From Pithys albifrons albifrons (taxonomy: Eukaryota; Chordata; Aves; Passeriformes; Thamnophilidae), in NCBI RefSeq assembly GCF_047495875.1, contig NC_092471.1:12793001-12857000 (forward strand): 64,000 bases of DNA, read 5' to 3'. The notes beneath the pieces are model-generated. The model searched no databases and was not told the origin of the DNA. It saw only the letters and a list, made by a program, of their open reading frames with translations. Positions 1 to 23,660 of this stretch are shown one piece after another. The translations under genes were made by a program, and so were the position numbers. Each line of letters begins with the position of its first letter. Positions within the stretch are counted from its first letter, which is position 1.

Positions 1-11611
<11,611 letters not shown>

Positions 11612-14149
11612 CGCTCCAGGTCGGCTTTCTGCCCTGCCAGCCCAGAGCAGGACTGAGAACACAAACTCTGTAAAACCTCAACTCTCGTGCTGCGGGACAG
11701 ATGGATGGATGAACAAACCAACGGTCACAGTCATGGTGGTAGGACCACCCCAGTTCCTCAAGGAGTAAAAAATTATCATTTGTCTTCTTCCTGCTTTCTG
11801 GCTCCTTAATTTATTTTTAAGATGAAATGGGGCTAAGGACAGAGAGGTAATGACAGAAAATGCTTTGCTGCCTCAATCATTTCCAAGGTAAAGCAAATTC
11901 AGTTGGAAGATTCCCTTCCTTCTCACCCTGTGAATAAGCTGTACATTCACTTTTAAATTGTCAGTTCTTTCTTAATGATGTAAAGTCCTGTTTATGGGGG
12001 TTTTGGTATGGTTTGGAATTGGAGGAGGGCAATTCTTCATTCATCAACTCCAGACTGCACTGCCTTTTGAATACAGCCCGCTCACCAGTTTTTTGCCCAG
12101 TCACGGTACTTCTAGATGAGGAAGAAAGTGCAGTTGCATTTCCAACCAAAAAAAAGGAATGAAGAGTGGGGCAGACAAAACATCCTGTGGAGATACAGGT
12201 GTTCAACTGGGACTATGTGGTATTTTGGTTCTTGCCAGCTGGATTTGTATCACTAACTGAAATCTCTTTGCCTGGATGAGAGTCTTACTCAACTGAAAAA
12301 GTAGAAAGATCAGTTGGTGTGCTCGGAAAGGGCTCATCTGATGCAAAGCTGTCAAAGCAATGTGAGGTGGCAGCGGGCCCAGCCTTGCCCAGTGCTGAGC
12401 TCCAGCAGAGCCCTGGCAGAGCACACGGCAGCCTCAGCATCCACAGAGCCAGGCTGGAAGAAGGCATTGTAGTGGCAAGTAGCAGCAGCCCAGCCCTGGG
12501 TGCTTGCCTCTTCCTGGGACTGGACTAATCACCCTGTCTCAGAGTCAAACTGGGTGCAGGCTACTCCCAAGGTGAATTGTGGCTGTGCTGTGAAATGCAC
12601 AGCCTGGTGGGATTTGCCATCTTGAGTCTCTGCAGGAGTAGAGAAGGGCAAAACGGCAGAGCGGTGGTGTCTCTTCTGAGGTTGCCTCTTCTACGGATTG
12701 TCTTGTAGCTCCTGGGAAAGGTTGGGAGTGTCTGTGCCCCTCTGGGCAGGGGGACAGGGAGCCGAGCTGCTCCACAGGCTCACACACAGGTGAGCATCCT
12801 TTAGGCACAGGAGTTCTGCCGTGGAACTGAGACCGCCCCGAGGGACAACTTGCGCAGTCGGATCTGCAGGAGCCGGCGCAGCTGCAGCTCGGGAGGAGAG
12901 CGCCTTACAGCCTGCAGTTGTGTCCCGAGCGAGAGCACACCTGTGACACGCAGAGCGGATTGCAGAAGCATTGAGAGGCACCAAGCCAGCCTTGTTTCCG
13001 CTGCCCAGCGTGTGGCAGGCACTGCACAAAGCAGCTCCGTGTTGCTGGGAGGAGGGAACCAGGGATGTGCCTGAGGATTGGGCTTGACTAGTCAGTGGAT
13101 TTGGAAGGGAGCAGAGTAGTTTCAGTATGCAATTTGTGTTTTATCCATTTCTGAAAGAAAGGCGCAATGTGGCTTCACTCAGCAAAAGCATTTGCACGGT
13201 ATATTTGTTGCTGTGTTTTAGGAGCGCAACTCATGCAAGACCTTTAGAACAGCAACTGAAGCAACATGCACCCAGTGAGCAAAAAAAACCCCACAGTAAA
13301 ACAGCTTTCTGCTATAAATGTTTGTGTTTTGGCTTGGTCCTGCAGAAGGCTCTGTAGCCTATAAGGTACTTACCACCTTCATGTCTTGCCAGCAGGAACA
13401 ACGAAGGAGGCTTGGGCTGTTCTTGAATCAGGCCATGAGCTTGTTTGACGTCGGCTTCCTGTTCAGTTACATCCTTTGTGTGGCAAGTGTCCTTACTGCT
13501 GCAGACTGACCCCCCCTCGCTCACACTGTCCATCCCAGTGTCTGGCTGAGGCAACAGATGGAGACAGTGCTCCTTTGAGTTACCACAGCTAAGCAGGAGT
13601 TAACTTTTCCTGATTTCCTGGGGAGCACAACAGGTCCAGTTTTTCAAATGGCCAGATAACATGCAGAGATGAGCAGCTCCAGTTTCCTGAACTGGGGTAC
13701 CTCAGGAGGAGCCAAGGGGGCCTCCAGGAGTCCACAGCTGGTGTAACAGTGGCTGACAGGACCTGGGTGGGCTGGGAGCAATGTCTACCAAGCTTCCCCC
13801 TCCTCAAAGACACCCCTGGGGAGTGGGAGCAGCCAGGGAGGGCAGACAGACCATGGCACAGCAGGTGGTGCAGAAGAGTGAGCAGGAAGGGCCTGGAAGT
13901 CCTGCCAGCTTGACCAGGGAGCAATGGTGTCCACCCAGCAGAAAGCCACGTCCTCTCTGAGCTCTGCACCCACCAGAACTGGCACAGCTGCCCAGATGTA
14001 GCACCAGTGGGATCCTGCTGCCATCCAGGTGTCAGCTGCAGTCTGTGCCCTGCTCTGAGGCCAGTCCCAATGACAGCAGCAGGAACACAGCTGTGGGAGG
14101 TGAACAGGGAGAGCAGTGTCTGTGAGCCTTCTTTGCCACAGTAAGACCA

Positions 14150-15465
14150 GTTTCTCCAGACACCCAGCTCTCTGAGCTGGAAGACAGAAGTGGGGAGCAG
14201 AATGCAGCCCCCATAATCTAAGGGGAAATGATCAGTGACCTGCTGCACCACTTGGACACTCAGCAAGTCTCTGGGGCTGGGTGGGATCCACCCAAGGGTA
14301 CTGAGGGAGAGCGGAAGAGCTCACTGAGCCACTTTCCATCATTTACCAGCAGTCCTGGCTGAGGGGGCGGTCCCAAGGGGCTGGAGGTCAGGAAATGTGG
14401 CACCAGTCTAGAGGCCAGAAGGAGGATCCAGGGAACTACAGGTCTGTCAGCCTGGCCTTGGTGCTGGGAAAGGACATGGAGCAGATCATCCTGAGTGCAA
14501 TCACATGGCATGTACAGGACAGCCAGGGGATTGGGTCCAGCCAGTGTGGGCTTGTGGAAGAAGGGTCCTGCCTGACCAGCCTGATTTCCTTTGATGTAAG
14601 CATGACCCACCTAAATGGGTGAGGGAAAGACTGGATGGGTCTACATGGACTTCAGTAAAGCCTTTAACACCATTTCCCTCTGCATTCTCCTGGAGAAACT
14701 GGCTGGTTATGGCTTGGATGGGTGCACTGTTCCTGGGTAAAATACTGTCTGGATGGCTGCGCCCAGAGAGTTGTGGGGAAATGGAATTACATCCAGCTGA
14801 GGCTGGTCACCAGTGCTGTTCCCCAGGGCTCAGTACTGGGGCCAGTCCTGTTTAGGATCTTTATTGTTGATCTGGATGAGGGGATCAAGGGGTTAAGGGC
14901 ACCCTCAGTTTGCAAATGACACCACTGTGTGGGAGTTTTGATCTGCTGAAAGGTGGGAAGGCTCTGCAGAGGGATCTAGACAGGCTGGATCAATGGGCTG
15001 AGGCCAGTTGGATGAGGTTCAACAAGGCCAAGTGCCAGGTCCTGCCCTTTGGTCACAACAACCTTTGCAGCTCCAGGCTGGGGCAGAGTGGCTGGAAAGA
15101 TGCCTGGCAGTGCTTGTCAGTAGTGGCTGAACATGAGCCAGCAGTGTACAACTACCTGAAAGGAGGGTGGAGCTGTGGAGAAATCAGTCTTCTCCCAAAT
15201 AACAAGTGATGGCATGAGAGGAAATGGCCACAAGTTACACCAGGGGAGGTTTAGATTGGATATAGGAAAAATTTCCTCACTGAAATGGTGGTCAAGCATA
15301 GGAACAGACTGCCCAAGGCAGTGGTTGAGTCACCATCCCTAAAGGTATTTAAAAGACATGTAGATGTGGCACTTGGGAACATGGTTTATTGGGGGCTTGA
15401 CAGTGCTGGGTTAATGGTTGGACTCAATGAGCTCAGAGATACTTTCCAACCTGAATGATTCTGTT
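14150..15465 (+). mobile_element. CR1 LINE with decayed reverse-transcriptase ORF and internal deletion
   Basis: Nucleotide blocks typical of avian CR1 ORF2 are seen: 'aactacaggtctgtcagcct', 'gacttcagtaaagcctttaa', 'ccccagggctcagtactggg'. The frame is broken by stops and shifts. Near 15150 the sequence jumps from the 'agccagcagtgt' block straight to 'ctacctgaaaggagg', skipping a few hundred bases present in normal CR1. The 3' end is the CR1 tail near 15455-15470 (gattctgttctattc). Related-looking sequence may extend 5' to about 13620, but I cannot fix that edge. Confidence 0.88.
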
Positions 15466-18400
15466 CTATTCAAAAGACTTTGTTTCTTTCTTGTGAGGTC
15501 CCATTTTTCTCTGTCAGCTCAAGCTCTGTGTCTGTGGGAGAGACTTCCTTATGAAAGACTAATTTGGGCTGGAGATGGGCTGCCCTCAACATGTAAACCA
15601 TTCATCAGAATGAAACATGTTTTTATTCCTGTAAGAAGTGAAGAAATGAGTGACAGTTTCTGTTTCAGGTATAGCTTTTATTTTGTCCTAACCACAAAGG
15701 AACAGACAGCTGTCCTTTAAAAGGAAAGCACTTTGTAATGGCATGTTTACTGGACATGGAGTCTAAATACTTCTGTTGACAAACTACACTATTTCACTGG
15801 GGGGCGATTTCCTATTTATTTTCTTTACCTATAAGTATTTCAGCATCTCTACTTCAAAAAAAACCCCAACCAACCACCAGAACTTCCCAGAAGATAACAG
15901 ATTTTAAAAATAGGAAAATCAAATCGTAGGGGTTTTTTCCTAAGCAGTGTATGCCCCAGCATACAGAATATTGTTGGCACTGACTTTTTAAAGACAACCG
16001 CTGTCCTAAGAGGCCTTAACTTTTTATTTAATGAAATATTATATTTATTTTTCTTTGCATCAGCAAAGCTAGAGATTTTTCTTCTGAATCCAATTCTTGG
16101 GAGGCGAGAAGATTCAGCAGAAATAATCTCTGCCAGTGGCTTTTTTCAGCATAGACTGTACTTGCCCAGCTGTGTGACATGCAGGGAAATGCACCTCCAG
16201 TATCCCTGTGGCTCTGCGCTTGAGACAGTCTCTGGTGCTAAATTCTCACTAGATACTGAAAGGTTGCAGCTGTGTTTATATTCTCCCAGCTTGGATAGGA
16301 AATGTGGAAGAGACAAATATATTTTAAAAACCCAAAAACACAAGACCATAAAATGAAGTCCTACAGGGGTAAAATCTTGTACATTATTCACAGGCTCACA
16401 GAGTATATTAGGATTGACAATAGCATGACCTTGCAGAAAGGAAAAAGACAAATCTTGTAAAATCTCTGGAACCATCTCGAGTTTTCTGACTGCTGTTCTC
16501 AGATTAAGCAATTAGTTACATATTTTTTTTCAGTATTAAAAGTAGGCTGTTTCTGTTCCAAAATGGAAACTAAAGAAGTTTCAGACACTTTCATTCCAAG
16601 GTTTTAAAGGGTTGGTTAATTGTCTTCATTTTTAAATTAAACCATAAAATACTCTATCCAAGAGCTTGACTATGATTCCTATCCCTGCAATGAAGATGTG
16701 TGAAAATGAGATGATAGTGTGCTGTGGTTTCAAGGTGTTTGGGGACAGAAGCATGATAGCAGTGAAGTCAGGGAAGTTTAAGAAGCACAGAAAAGTTTAT
16801 TTATTTAAGAAAAAGAAAAAAAAGATAACCATACCTATGTAAAATTCCATACAGCTCCTGCATGCACTCCTGGGAACCTGCACGGGGGTGGATCTTACAG
16901 TGCTCTCAGGGTTGGATCCCAAACTTAGGCCTGGTTGCATTCTCACTTCTTGTGTCCAGTGCTTTTGTAAATATGTGTGTGTTTGTTCTTCATCTTTGGC
17001 TACTGGTTGGCCATTCCACTACACACAAATGAACTCAAGGGTTTGTGCTGAGTTTCTTCAAGGCCAGTGGCTGCACTTTGGCAGGTCGTTTGGTCAGTCT
17101 TTCCCCATGTCCTGCAAACAAAAATGAAGCACATTCCAGTCACCACGAGAAGGGAGTAAGTACATTCTCCTGTCCTCTAGTTGTAGGAAGTGTCACTGTA
17201 CTTTATTGTCCATGTGGCAGTTATTTCTAATATATAGTCTTTGGTGTGGCTACTGAATATTCCTCACACTGAGCATGTAAATACTTGTATTTCTTAGTCC
17301 AGTCCTCAGCAAATCCAGTGACCAAAGGGCCAGAGAGAGCCCTGTAACATCTACCATTAAAGACAGGAGCCAGTGTTTCTTAGCTTGACATCCAGGGCAC
17401 GCACACCAGTGCCAGCTTTGCCTTGCTGTCAGTGATCTACACACCTTCCTGATGGACTGTTCATTCATGCCCAGATGTGCAGCAACTTTAATGATGGGTG
17501 ATGGTGCAAGCTGATAAAGACCTATAATCAGATATAATAACACCTGTAATAATTCATCTTCTTTTTCCCCTCTTATCTTCTCTGACCAGGTAAATGTCTT
17601 AATTTTAACCCCAGTTTTCAGGAAGCAGACAAAGGACAGTCTTTGTCTTTCAGCAGAAACCATCTAAGGTTTCTTTGAGTGTGATGTGCAATTCAGGGAT
17701 CTTTAAAACTTCTCTTTGTTTGTATCTGTCTTTGAGCCTACAGGGTAGTTTATTTTTCTGGCTGAACCTTGCAGAATCTTGCAGTCTCTCTTTGGGTGCA
17801 GTTCAGAGCCGACTGCCAATCCCAGGCGTGCATTGTGCCTACGAACCATCACTGGCCTGAACCTGCCAATAGTTGCACATACCTTTGGTGACAAGAGCCA
17901 CCTGAAAAGAAAAAATGGTCTTCTAGGAAAGAGAAGGAGGAATGTCCACTTGCTTTTCATGGGTGCCCTTTGGGCTGCCCCGTGTATGAGCCTGCAGACT
18001 TTGTTCTTGATACTTAGCAATTCCCTAAGGCAAGCACTTTGGTTCTATCAGAATCTGACCCTGAGTGAGGAAACTGCAGGCAATATTATTAGTTAAAGCT
18101 GGTAATACTGAAAACTGCTAAATGATTTGATAGCCTGTGAGCACAGTGGCTTTGCCCTGCAGAGTTTTCCAGCAGGTCACCCATCAGTTTCAGCACCTGT
18201 TTGTCAGGTGCCTTTGCTCTCTGGTGGCACCGCATTCACAGCTGCTTGGAGATCACACTGTGTTTCTGTTAGCAACATCTGCCTTGGCCAGCTCTGTACA
18301 AAGCCAAAAGAACTGTGTTTGGGCACAATGGCCTGAGTTGGCAGCTGTGAACACAGATCAGGACACCTGTCAGGCACATGCGGACACACCTTCGAATCAC

Positions 18401-18734
18401 AAATCTGATGTTACAGGTTTATGCCAGCCACTGTAAAAGGTTCCAACCCTGGTATCCTGCTGATCAGTGCAAGGTTTGAGTGAAGGTTTCCAGTTCCTCT
18501 GTTATTATTCATGCCTCTCAATTACACCTGTACCACCTCATCCCTAAGTCCAATCACTTAATTCTGGTTGGTGGTCACTTGATTTCTTACGGGTTTTCAC
18601 TGTCATGGGCTGGCTGCCTTCAGACATTGCTTCATTCTCTTGGAACTGTCGCCTTGGTCCTTTATCTTCATTCCGCTCATATCTGGAGGAAAAGGAGCTG
18701 GGGAGGGAGGGCGGTACTGATTGACAGCAGCTGA

Positions 18735-19360
18735 ACTTGGGCCATCAGTGTGCCCAGGTGGCCAGAAAGGCCAGTGGCACCTGGCCTGTACCTGCAGTAG
18801 TGTGGCCAGCAGGACAGGGCAGTGACCATCCCCTGTGCTGGGCACTGGGGAGGCCACACCTCAAGTCCTGTGGTCAGTTTTGACCCCTCACAAGAAGAAG
18901 GACATTGAGGTGCTGGAGTGTGTTCAGAGAAGGGCAACAGAGCTGGGGAGGGGCCTGGAGCACAAGTGTGATGAGCAGCTGAGGGAGCTGGGGGTGTTTA
19001 GCCTGGAGAAAAGGAGGCTCCGGGGGAGACCTCATTGCTCCCTACAACTGCGTGAAAGGAGCTTGTAGCCAGTTGAGGGTCTGTCTCTTAATTGGAGAGG
19101 AAATGGCCTCAAGTTGTGCCAGGCAAGGTTTAGATTGGATGTTAGGAAAAGTTCCTTCACCAAAAGGGTCATCTAGCATTGCACAGGCTGCTCAGGGCAG
19201 TGGTTGAGTCACCACCCCTAGAAGTATTTAAAAGACATGTGGATGTGGCACCTGGGGACATGGTTTATTGGGGTCTTGGCAGTGCTGGGTTAATGGTTGG
19301 ACTCAAGATGTTCAGAGGTCTTTTCCAACCTAAAGGATGATATGATTCCATGATTCTATC
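18735..19360 (+). mobile_element. CR1 LINE 3' fragment
   Basis: 5'-truncated CR1 starting at the 'cagtgtgcccaggtggcc' block and running through 'gacattgaggtgctggag' and 'tttagcctggagaa' to the tail 'tgattccatgattct'. It lies inside the presumed PAK3 3' UTR. Confidence 0.9.
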
Positions 19361-20893
19361 TGCTGGATTCAGCTAGGTCCATGTTAGCAGCGTTAGTTTG
19401 ATTTAAAAATCTCCTCTCAGTCAGCTCTTGTGACCTCAGTCTTCAGCTCCTTTAGCTTCTAGTGCTGGGCTGCTAATGCAAAGTGAGACAACTCTGAGGG
19501 AAGAATACAGTTAATCCAGTTTCTTCTAGAACACTGAGAAGGCAAGTGTGTGAAAACATGAGTACTGTTTGCGTGTCATCCCCTCTCAGCCTTTCACGCC
19601 TTTCAGGGGTTTGAAACAAGAAAGTTTTCCTAAAGAAAGAACTGAAGCAGCGTGTTACCTGTCCCAGGCCTTGCTCTTTCCAGTCTCTGTGCTTGATTGG
19701 TTTTGTCCCTGTTTCTCTTCCTTCTGTTCTCCCCTGTGCTCAGGAGCTGCTACCCAGGACTGTGTAACTGGCACAGATAAAGCTGAGACCCTCATTTCTC
19801 TGCCCTTTGAGCTACCTGTTCACAGCAGCCTTTTCAATCTGGAAGCTCAATCTTGAGAGGGAGTCACCACCTTTCTTTGGGGTACGCTCCAGGAGCCCAG
19901 GACCTGCCATCTCAAGTTCATGCTGGCACTGAGGGCTGCCAGGTGCCTCAGGCTGGTGTGATGGAATTGCAGACATGAAGGAATAGTGGCAAGTGATTGT
20001 TTTGAAAGTCAGGTCAGTTTGCTGCTGCGTGCTGTGTGTATGTTTTGTCCAGCTCTGCCCTAGACTTAGTGATCAGATGCAGGCACTACTGTGGCTCCCT
20101 CTGCAGTAAGCAAGAATTTCATTGTTGGTTTCAGTGACAGCAGAACCGGTCACTTGAGAAGCAGGTGCTGGCAGTGCCCTCAGTCCCAGGGCCAGAGGGG
20201 TTCCTTGGCTGCGTGGGTGGGAGGGAGCTGCCCCTTGTTCTTATTCTTCATCATGCAAAGCTGTGCTGGTCAGATGTGGATCAACACAACCAGCAGGGAG
20301 CCTGCAAGTCTCTTCCATCTGTGTCTGCTGAGATTTTTGACCTTTGAGCTTAAGGTGTACAAAAGCAACTGCTCTTGGTCCCTGCGTGTATCTCTGTGTT
20401 AAGCAATGCTGCTAAATCAGTCTGTAGCACCACAACAGGGGAAAAGCCTCAGCTCTTCAGGTGCGAGTAGCTACCGGTATCTGCCTTAGAAGGTAAGCCA
20501 GCAGAAGGGGAGCTTCTCCAGATGGGAACTAGTAGCAAAGGACTGCACAGACCGTAGCACCTCCTCCTTGGGCAGAGCCCAAACTCAGTGGAGGAATAAC
20601 GGAGTTATTCTGGTGCACTGGTGCCTCGGCACTGCAGGTGCTGTGCCTGCAGACAGATGGTTCGAGCAGATCTGCAAAAGAATTCTGCAGCTCTTGCCTG
20701 GATCATGATGTCACCAGTGCTAAACTCCAGTTCAGTCCAAAGCAACCAGTTTACACCTACACTGGTGTCTGCTAGATTTTTTTCTTCAAGGTATCCAGAC
20801 AAAAGTAAACAGAGGAGGAGCCTACATTTTCATTGTCTATCAGAAATGTATCTCATTTTGCTGTACATTCCTTTTTTAGGACGTGTTATCTGT

Positions 20894-20975
20894 TAAAAAA
20901 AAAGAAAAAGAAAAAATGAAAAGAAAAAACAGAAAAAAGAAAAAGATGAAAGATAAAAACAAAAAAAAACGTGTA
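20894..20975 (+). repeat. A/purine-rich tract
   Basis: About 80 bases almost entirely A with scattered G, such as AAAGAAAAAG and GAAAAAACAG. Low-complexity, upstream of the candidate PAK3 polyadenylation site. Confidence 0.85.
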
Positions 20976-21241
20976 GTGAAAAATCTTCTGTAACTTTGGA
21001 TTAAGAGGTAACTGATCTTTTTAAAAAGAGAACTAAGTTATTTACTTTGTAAATGTGCTGATGGCATGGATCCATCTTACTGACCTCAGCATCCTTTTTT
21101 TAAAGATTTTGGGTTTTGTTTCCAATATTAAGTTATTTTAAATTGTGGTTGAAGCAATAGGAAATTGAAATATGGATTGTGCATGACTGTGTCTTGAGTG
21201 TAAAAATATTGCAGTTTGAAACTTGGACCTAAAGTATTGCA

Positions 21242-21247
21242 AATAAA
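21242..21247 (+). other. PAK3: Candidate PAK3 polyadenylation signal AATAAA
   Basis: First canonical AATAAA noticed after the PAK3 stop codon. It lies in AT-rich sequence and is followed by TG/TTTT-containing sequence. Assignment to PAK3 is inference. Confidence 0.45.
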
Positions 21248-21265
21248 AGTTATAAATACCAATGG

Positions 21266-22419
21266 ATTGGGTGACAGCAGCTTTTCCTGTATGATCTGAA
21301 GCATCAGAAAGACTTCATCAGTGTGGCTGTGGGTGCTTGTAGCTTTGTCCTGTGCGACTGTATGATGTGAAAGAGGACTTACTCTGCCACCAGCCCTTTC
21401 CACCCTCTGCCAGTGGAGCTCCTTGGACCTTGTGCCCCCAAAAGCGGACAGATGGTGTTTCTGCTGTTCCCTGGTTTGCACAAATCAGAGAGCTGTGATT
21501 TTTCCACTTCTGTGTCTCCATTGTTCCATATTCGTGAAGAGCCAGCACCCCCTCCTGATGAATATGGCGAATTACACAGATGGTCATCAGCTACACTTCC
21601 TGCCTGGAAATCTTTGAACTGCTGCTTAACGCTGGTCACTGCAGCTCTTGTACAGCTCCTCCCACAGACCTGTGAAAAGGTCACCTGGCCACCGGCCCAG
21701 AAGGTAAGTGATGCTGGAGTTAGAGGTGTGTGGGCAATCTCCATCCATCCATATATTTTAATATATCTATATATGGGCATGTACATATATATTTATTACA
21801 TGTAAAGAAAGGAGAGTGGAGACAACTTGCGGTTCACTTCCACTGTCACTGTTTATTATCTATACAGGCATACAAAGATATGGAAGAGACCCTTGTATAA
21901 ACAGACCCTTGTGTAACTGTTCAGTGGAGTGTAGGGGTGGGTTTGGTGGGCAGTGAGTCCCAGACAGCGGGTGAGGTGGGCTGGCCATGCTGTGCAGATT
22001 CAGCTTCGCACCTGCCAGGCCCTGCTAAGGCTTAATGCCAGTTCCTCTGGAGCAGGAAAGACCTTCAGCCTTTCTAACTGCCCATGCAGGCAGTGCTGGC
22101 CAGGCAGCACCAACAGGGCAGTTGTTTTCCCCAGGAGCTGCAGGAGATGAGGACACAACCCTTCCAAATGCTGAATGAAGGCCACATCTCTGGCTGCTCA
22201 TCTGGAACCATCATCTGCACCCCAAGCTGCAGGTGCTGGAGCAGGAGACTGGCTGGCTCTGTGCCCCGGTGTCATCCTAGTGAGAGTTTGATACAGGGAA
22301 GATTTAGTTCTGACAAACAACCAAGACATGGACGGAGGGGAGCTCGTCCAGCCCCGACCGCAGTGCTGTGTGCTGTGCTCTGTGGAGGCAATCCGGTGCT
22401 CTCTGCAGAGGTGGCTGGT
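21266..22419. other. Spacer between PAK3 and the PIM-like remnant
   Basis: No gene recognised. It contains an AT-alternating stretch near 21750-21800 (TATATCTATATATG). The - strand part next to 22419 could be decayed PIM-like C-lobe or 3' sequence, but no kinase motif is readable there. Confidence 0.5.
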
Positions 22420-23040
22420 CTGATGTGCCAGAGGAGGCAAATAAGCTTCAGCCTAAGCGTGACTGGGAGTTTTGCCTTGCCAGTGGCCAGTTCAAGGAGG
22501 ATGTTCTCAGTCAGGCTTAATGTCCCAATGCAGTGTCGCATGGCCACCAGCACCTGGCGGAACAGCCCCCACGCCATCTCCTCTGGCAGGAACTTCCACT
22601 CCGTGATTAAGTCAGGGGTCCCAAGACAGCTTCAGTCGCTCCATCATCAACAAGAAACTGCTGGGGACCGCGAACCACTCCAGGAGCTGGACGATGCCAT
22701 GAAACCCACTTGACACGTTGTCCAGCAGCAGGACCTCCAGGGGTGCCAGATACCGCTGGGCTGTCGTCAGTGGGGTTGATGCCGTGCCAGAGGTCGGTCT
22801 GGTACCCCTCCCGCAGCCAGGATGTTCCCGCTCCCCACTGACCCCACGGCCGCTCTCCCTCGAGGTGTCCTGGCGGCTTCCACCCTCCCGGGCTCGGCTC
22901 ATCCTCTCCCGTCACGCCCCGGTCTCTCCCGCTGGCCCCGCTCACTCACCAGCTCCATCCAGGAGTGGGTCCGCGACTCCACCCGGTACCGCTCCTGCAG
23001 GGGCTCCCTCGCCTTCCCTGCGGGCGACCCGCGGCTGTCA
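22420..23040 (-). pseudogene. Decayed PIM-like serine/threonine kinase
   Basis: Read on the - strand, pieces of a PIM1-type kinase appear in order but in different frames. KAREPLQERYR (about 22980-23020) matches the PIM segment before the glycine loop and is followed by a donor-like GGTGAGTG at 22950. Then come LAPLEVLLLDNVSSGF and GIVQLLEWFAVPSSF (about 22640-22760), LITEWKFLPEEMAWGLFRQV (to about 22605), and TENILLELATGKAKL. The conserved HRDIK loop is missing: about five residues between RHC and ENIL are lost (near 22509-22529). No DFG is readable. Frame changes near 22760 and 22610 and the lost catalytic loop make it a pseudogene. PIM-like copies are numerous in passerine genomes (family knowledge). 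Confidence 0.8.
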
Positions 23041-23660
23041 CCGTTCGGCGCGGCACGGCCCTTGATCGCCCCCCACCGCCCCCGGGCCGCGCTGCCCTCC
23101 CCGGACCGGCACCGGCGGCTGCGCTGCTGAGGGGCGGAGCCCGGACCGGGAAGTGCCGGGACCGGGGCAGGGGCCGGGGCTTGGGCCGGCGGAGCCAAGG
23201 GAGGCTGTCCCAGACCCGGCCACAGGTGCCCGCCCAGCAGCGCCGCAGCCGCACAGAGGAGAGACCGTGGAAGCGGCCCAGGGTGGGGAGGAGATGGCCC
23301 TGCCAGGGAACGAGCAGGGGCATGGCTCGGGCCAGCAGGTGGAGTGGGAGACACAGGGAGGGGATGCGGGACACCGGGAGAGGGAGAGGAGGAGCAAGAA
23401 CGGGAGCGGGTCGGTAGAGTTGCTGCTGTCGCTGCTGCCGCCGCCGAAGCGCCGGGGCGGTTTAGGAAAGTGCTGAGTGCGGGGCTCCGGAGAGTCTGTG
23501 CCAGCAGAGTCACCTGGGGGGAGGGCAGAGCAGGACGAACGGAGGGAGAAAAGCAGCCCCTCCGGGTGAGCGATACCCCGCGGAGGCCCGGGGGGAGGAA
23601 CGGGAGCGGCGGGGCCGAGCCCGGCGCTCTGCCCTCGTCGCAAGGGCTGTGCTTGTTTTC
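22850..23660. promoter_or_regulatory. CpG island
   Basis: Very GC-rich with dense CpG, for example around 22970-23240 and 23430-23640. On the - strand it covers the 5' side of the PIM-like remnant; passerine PIM-like copies commonly begin in GC-rich sequence. On the + strand a donor-like GGTGAGCG occurs near 23564. It may be a promoter for a divergent or upstream RNF128 transcript, but no start site can be shown. Confidence 0.6.

Larger units (their letters stand above)
11612..21265 (+). other. PAK3: Candidate long PAK3 3' UTR
   Basis: No AATAAA is seen between the PAK3 stop and the one at 21242-21247. Two ATTAAA-like variants lie near 16535 and 16637. Neuronal PAK3 transcripts in other vertebrates have long 3' UTRs, so transcription may run to about 21265. 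The stretch includes a GC-rich patch at about 12580-13050, two CR1 insertions, and a purine-rich A tract at about 20894-20975. No second coding gene is recognised. The UTR extent is inference. Confidence 0.4.

Noticed and set aside
13589..14266. 225-residue open frame on the - strand
   Set aside because: Antisense to sequence that runs into a CR1 element; no domain is seen.
14395..15209. Several + strand frames that look like reverse transcriptase pieces
   Set aside because: Fragments of decayed CR1 ORF2 interrupted by stops and shifts, so listed as a mobile element and not as genes.
17250..17663. 137-residue - strand frame
   Set aside because: No domain recognised; lies in the presumed PAK3 3' UTR on the opposite strand.
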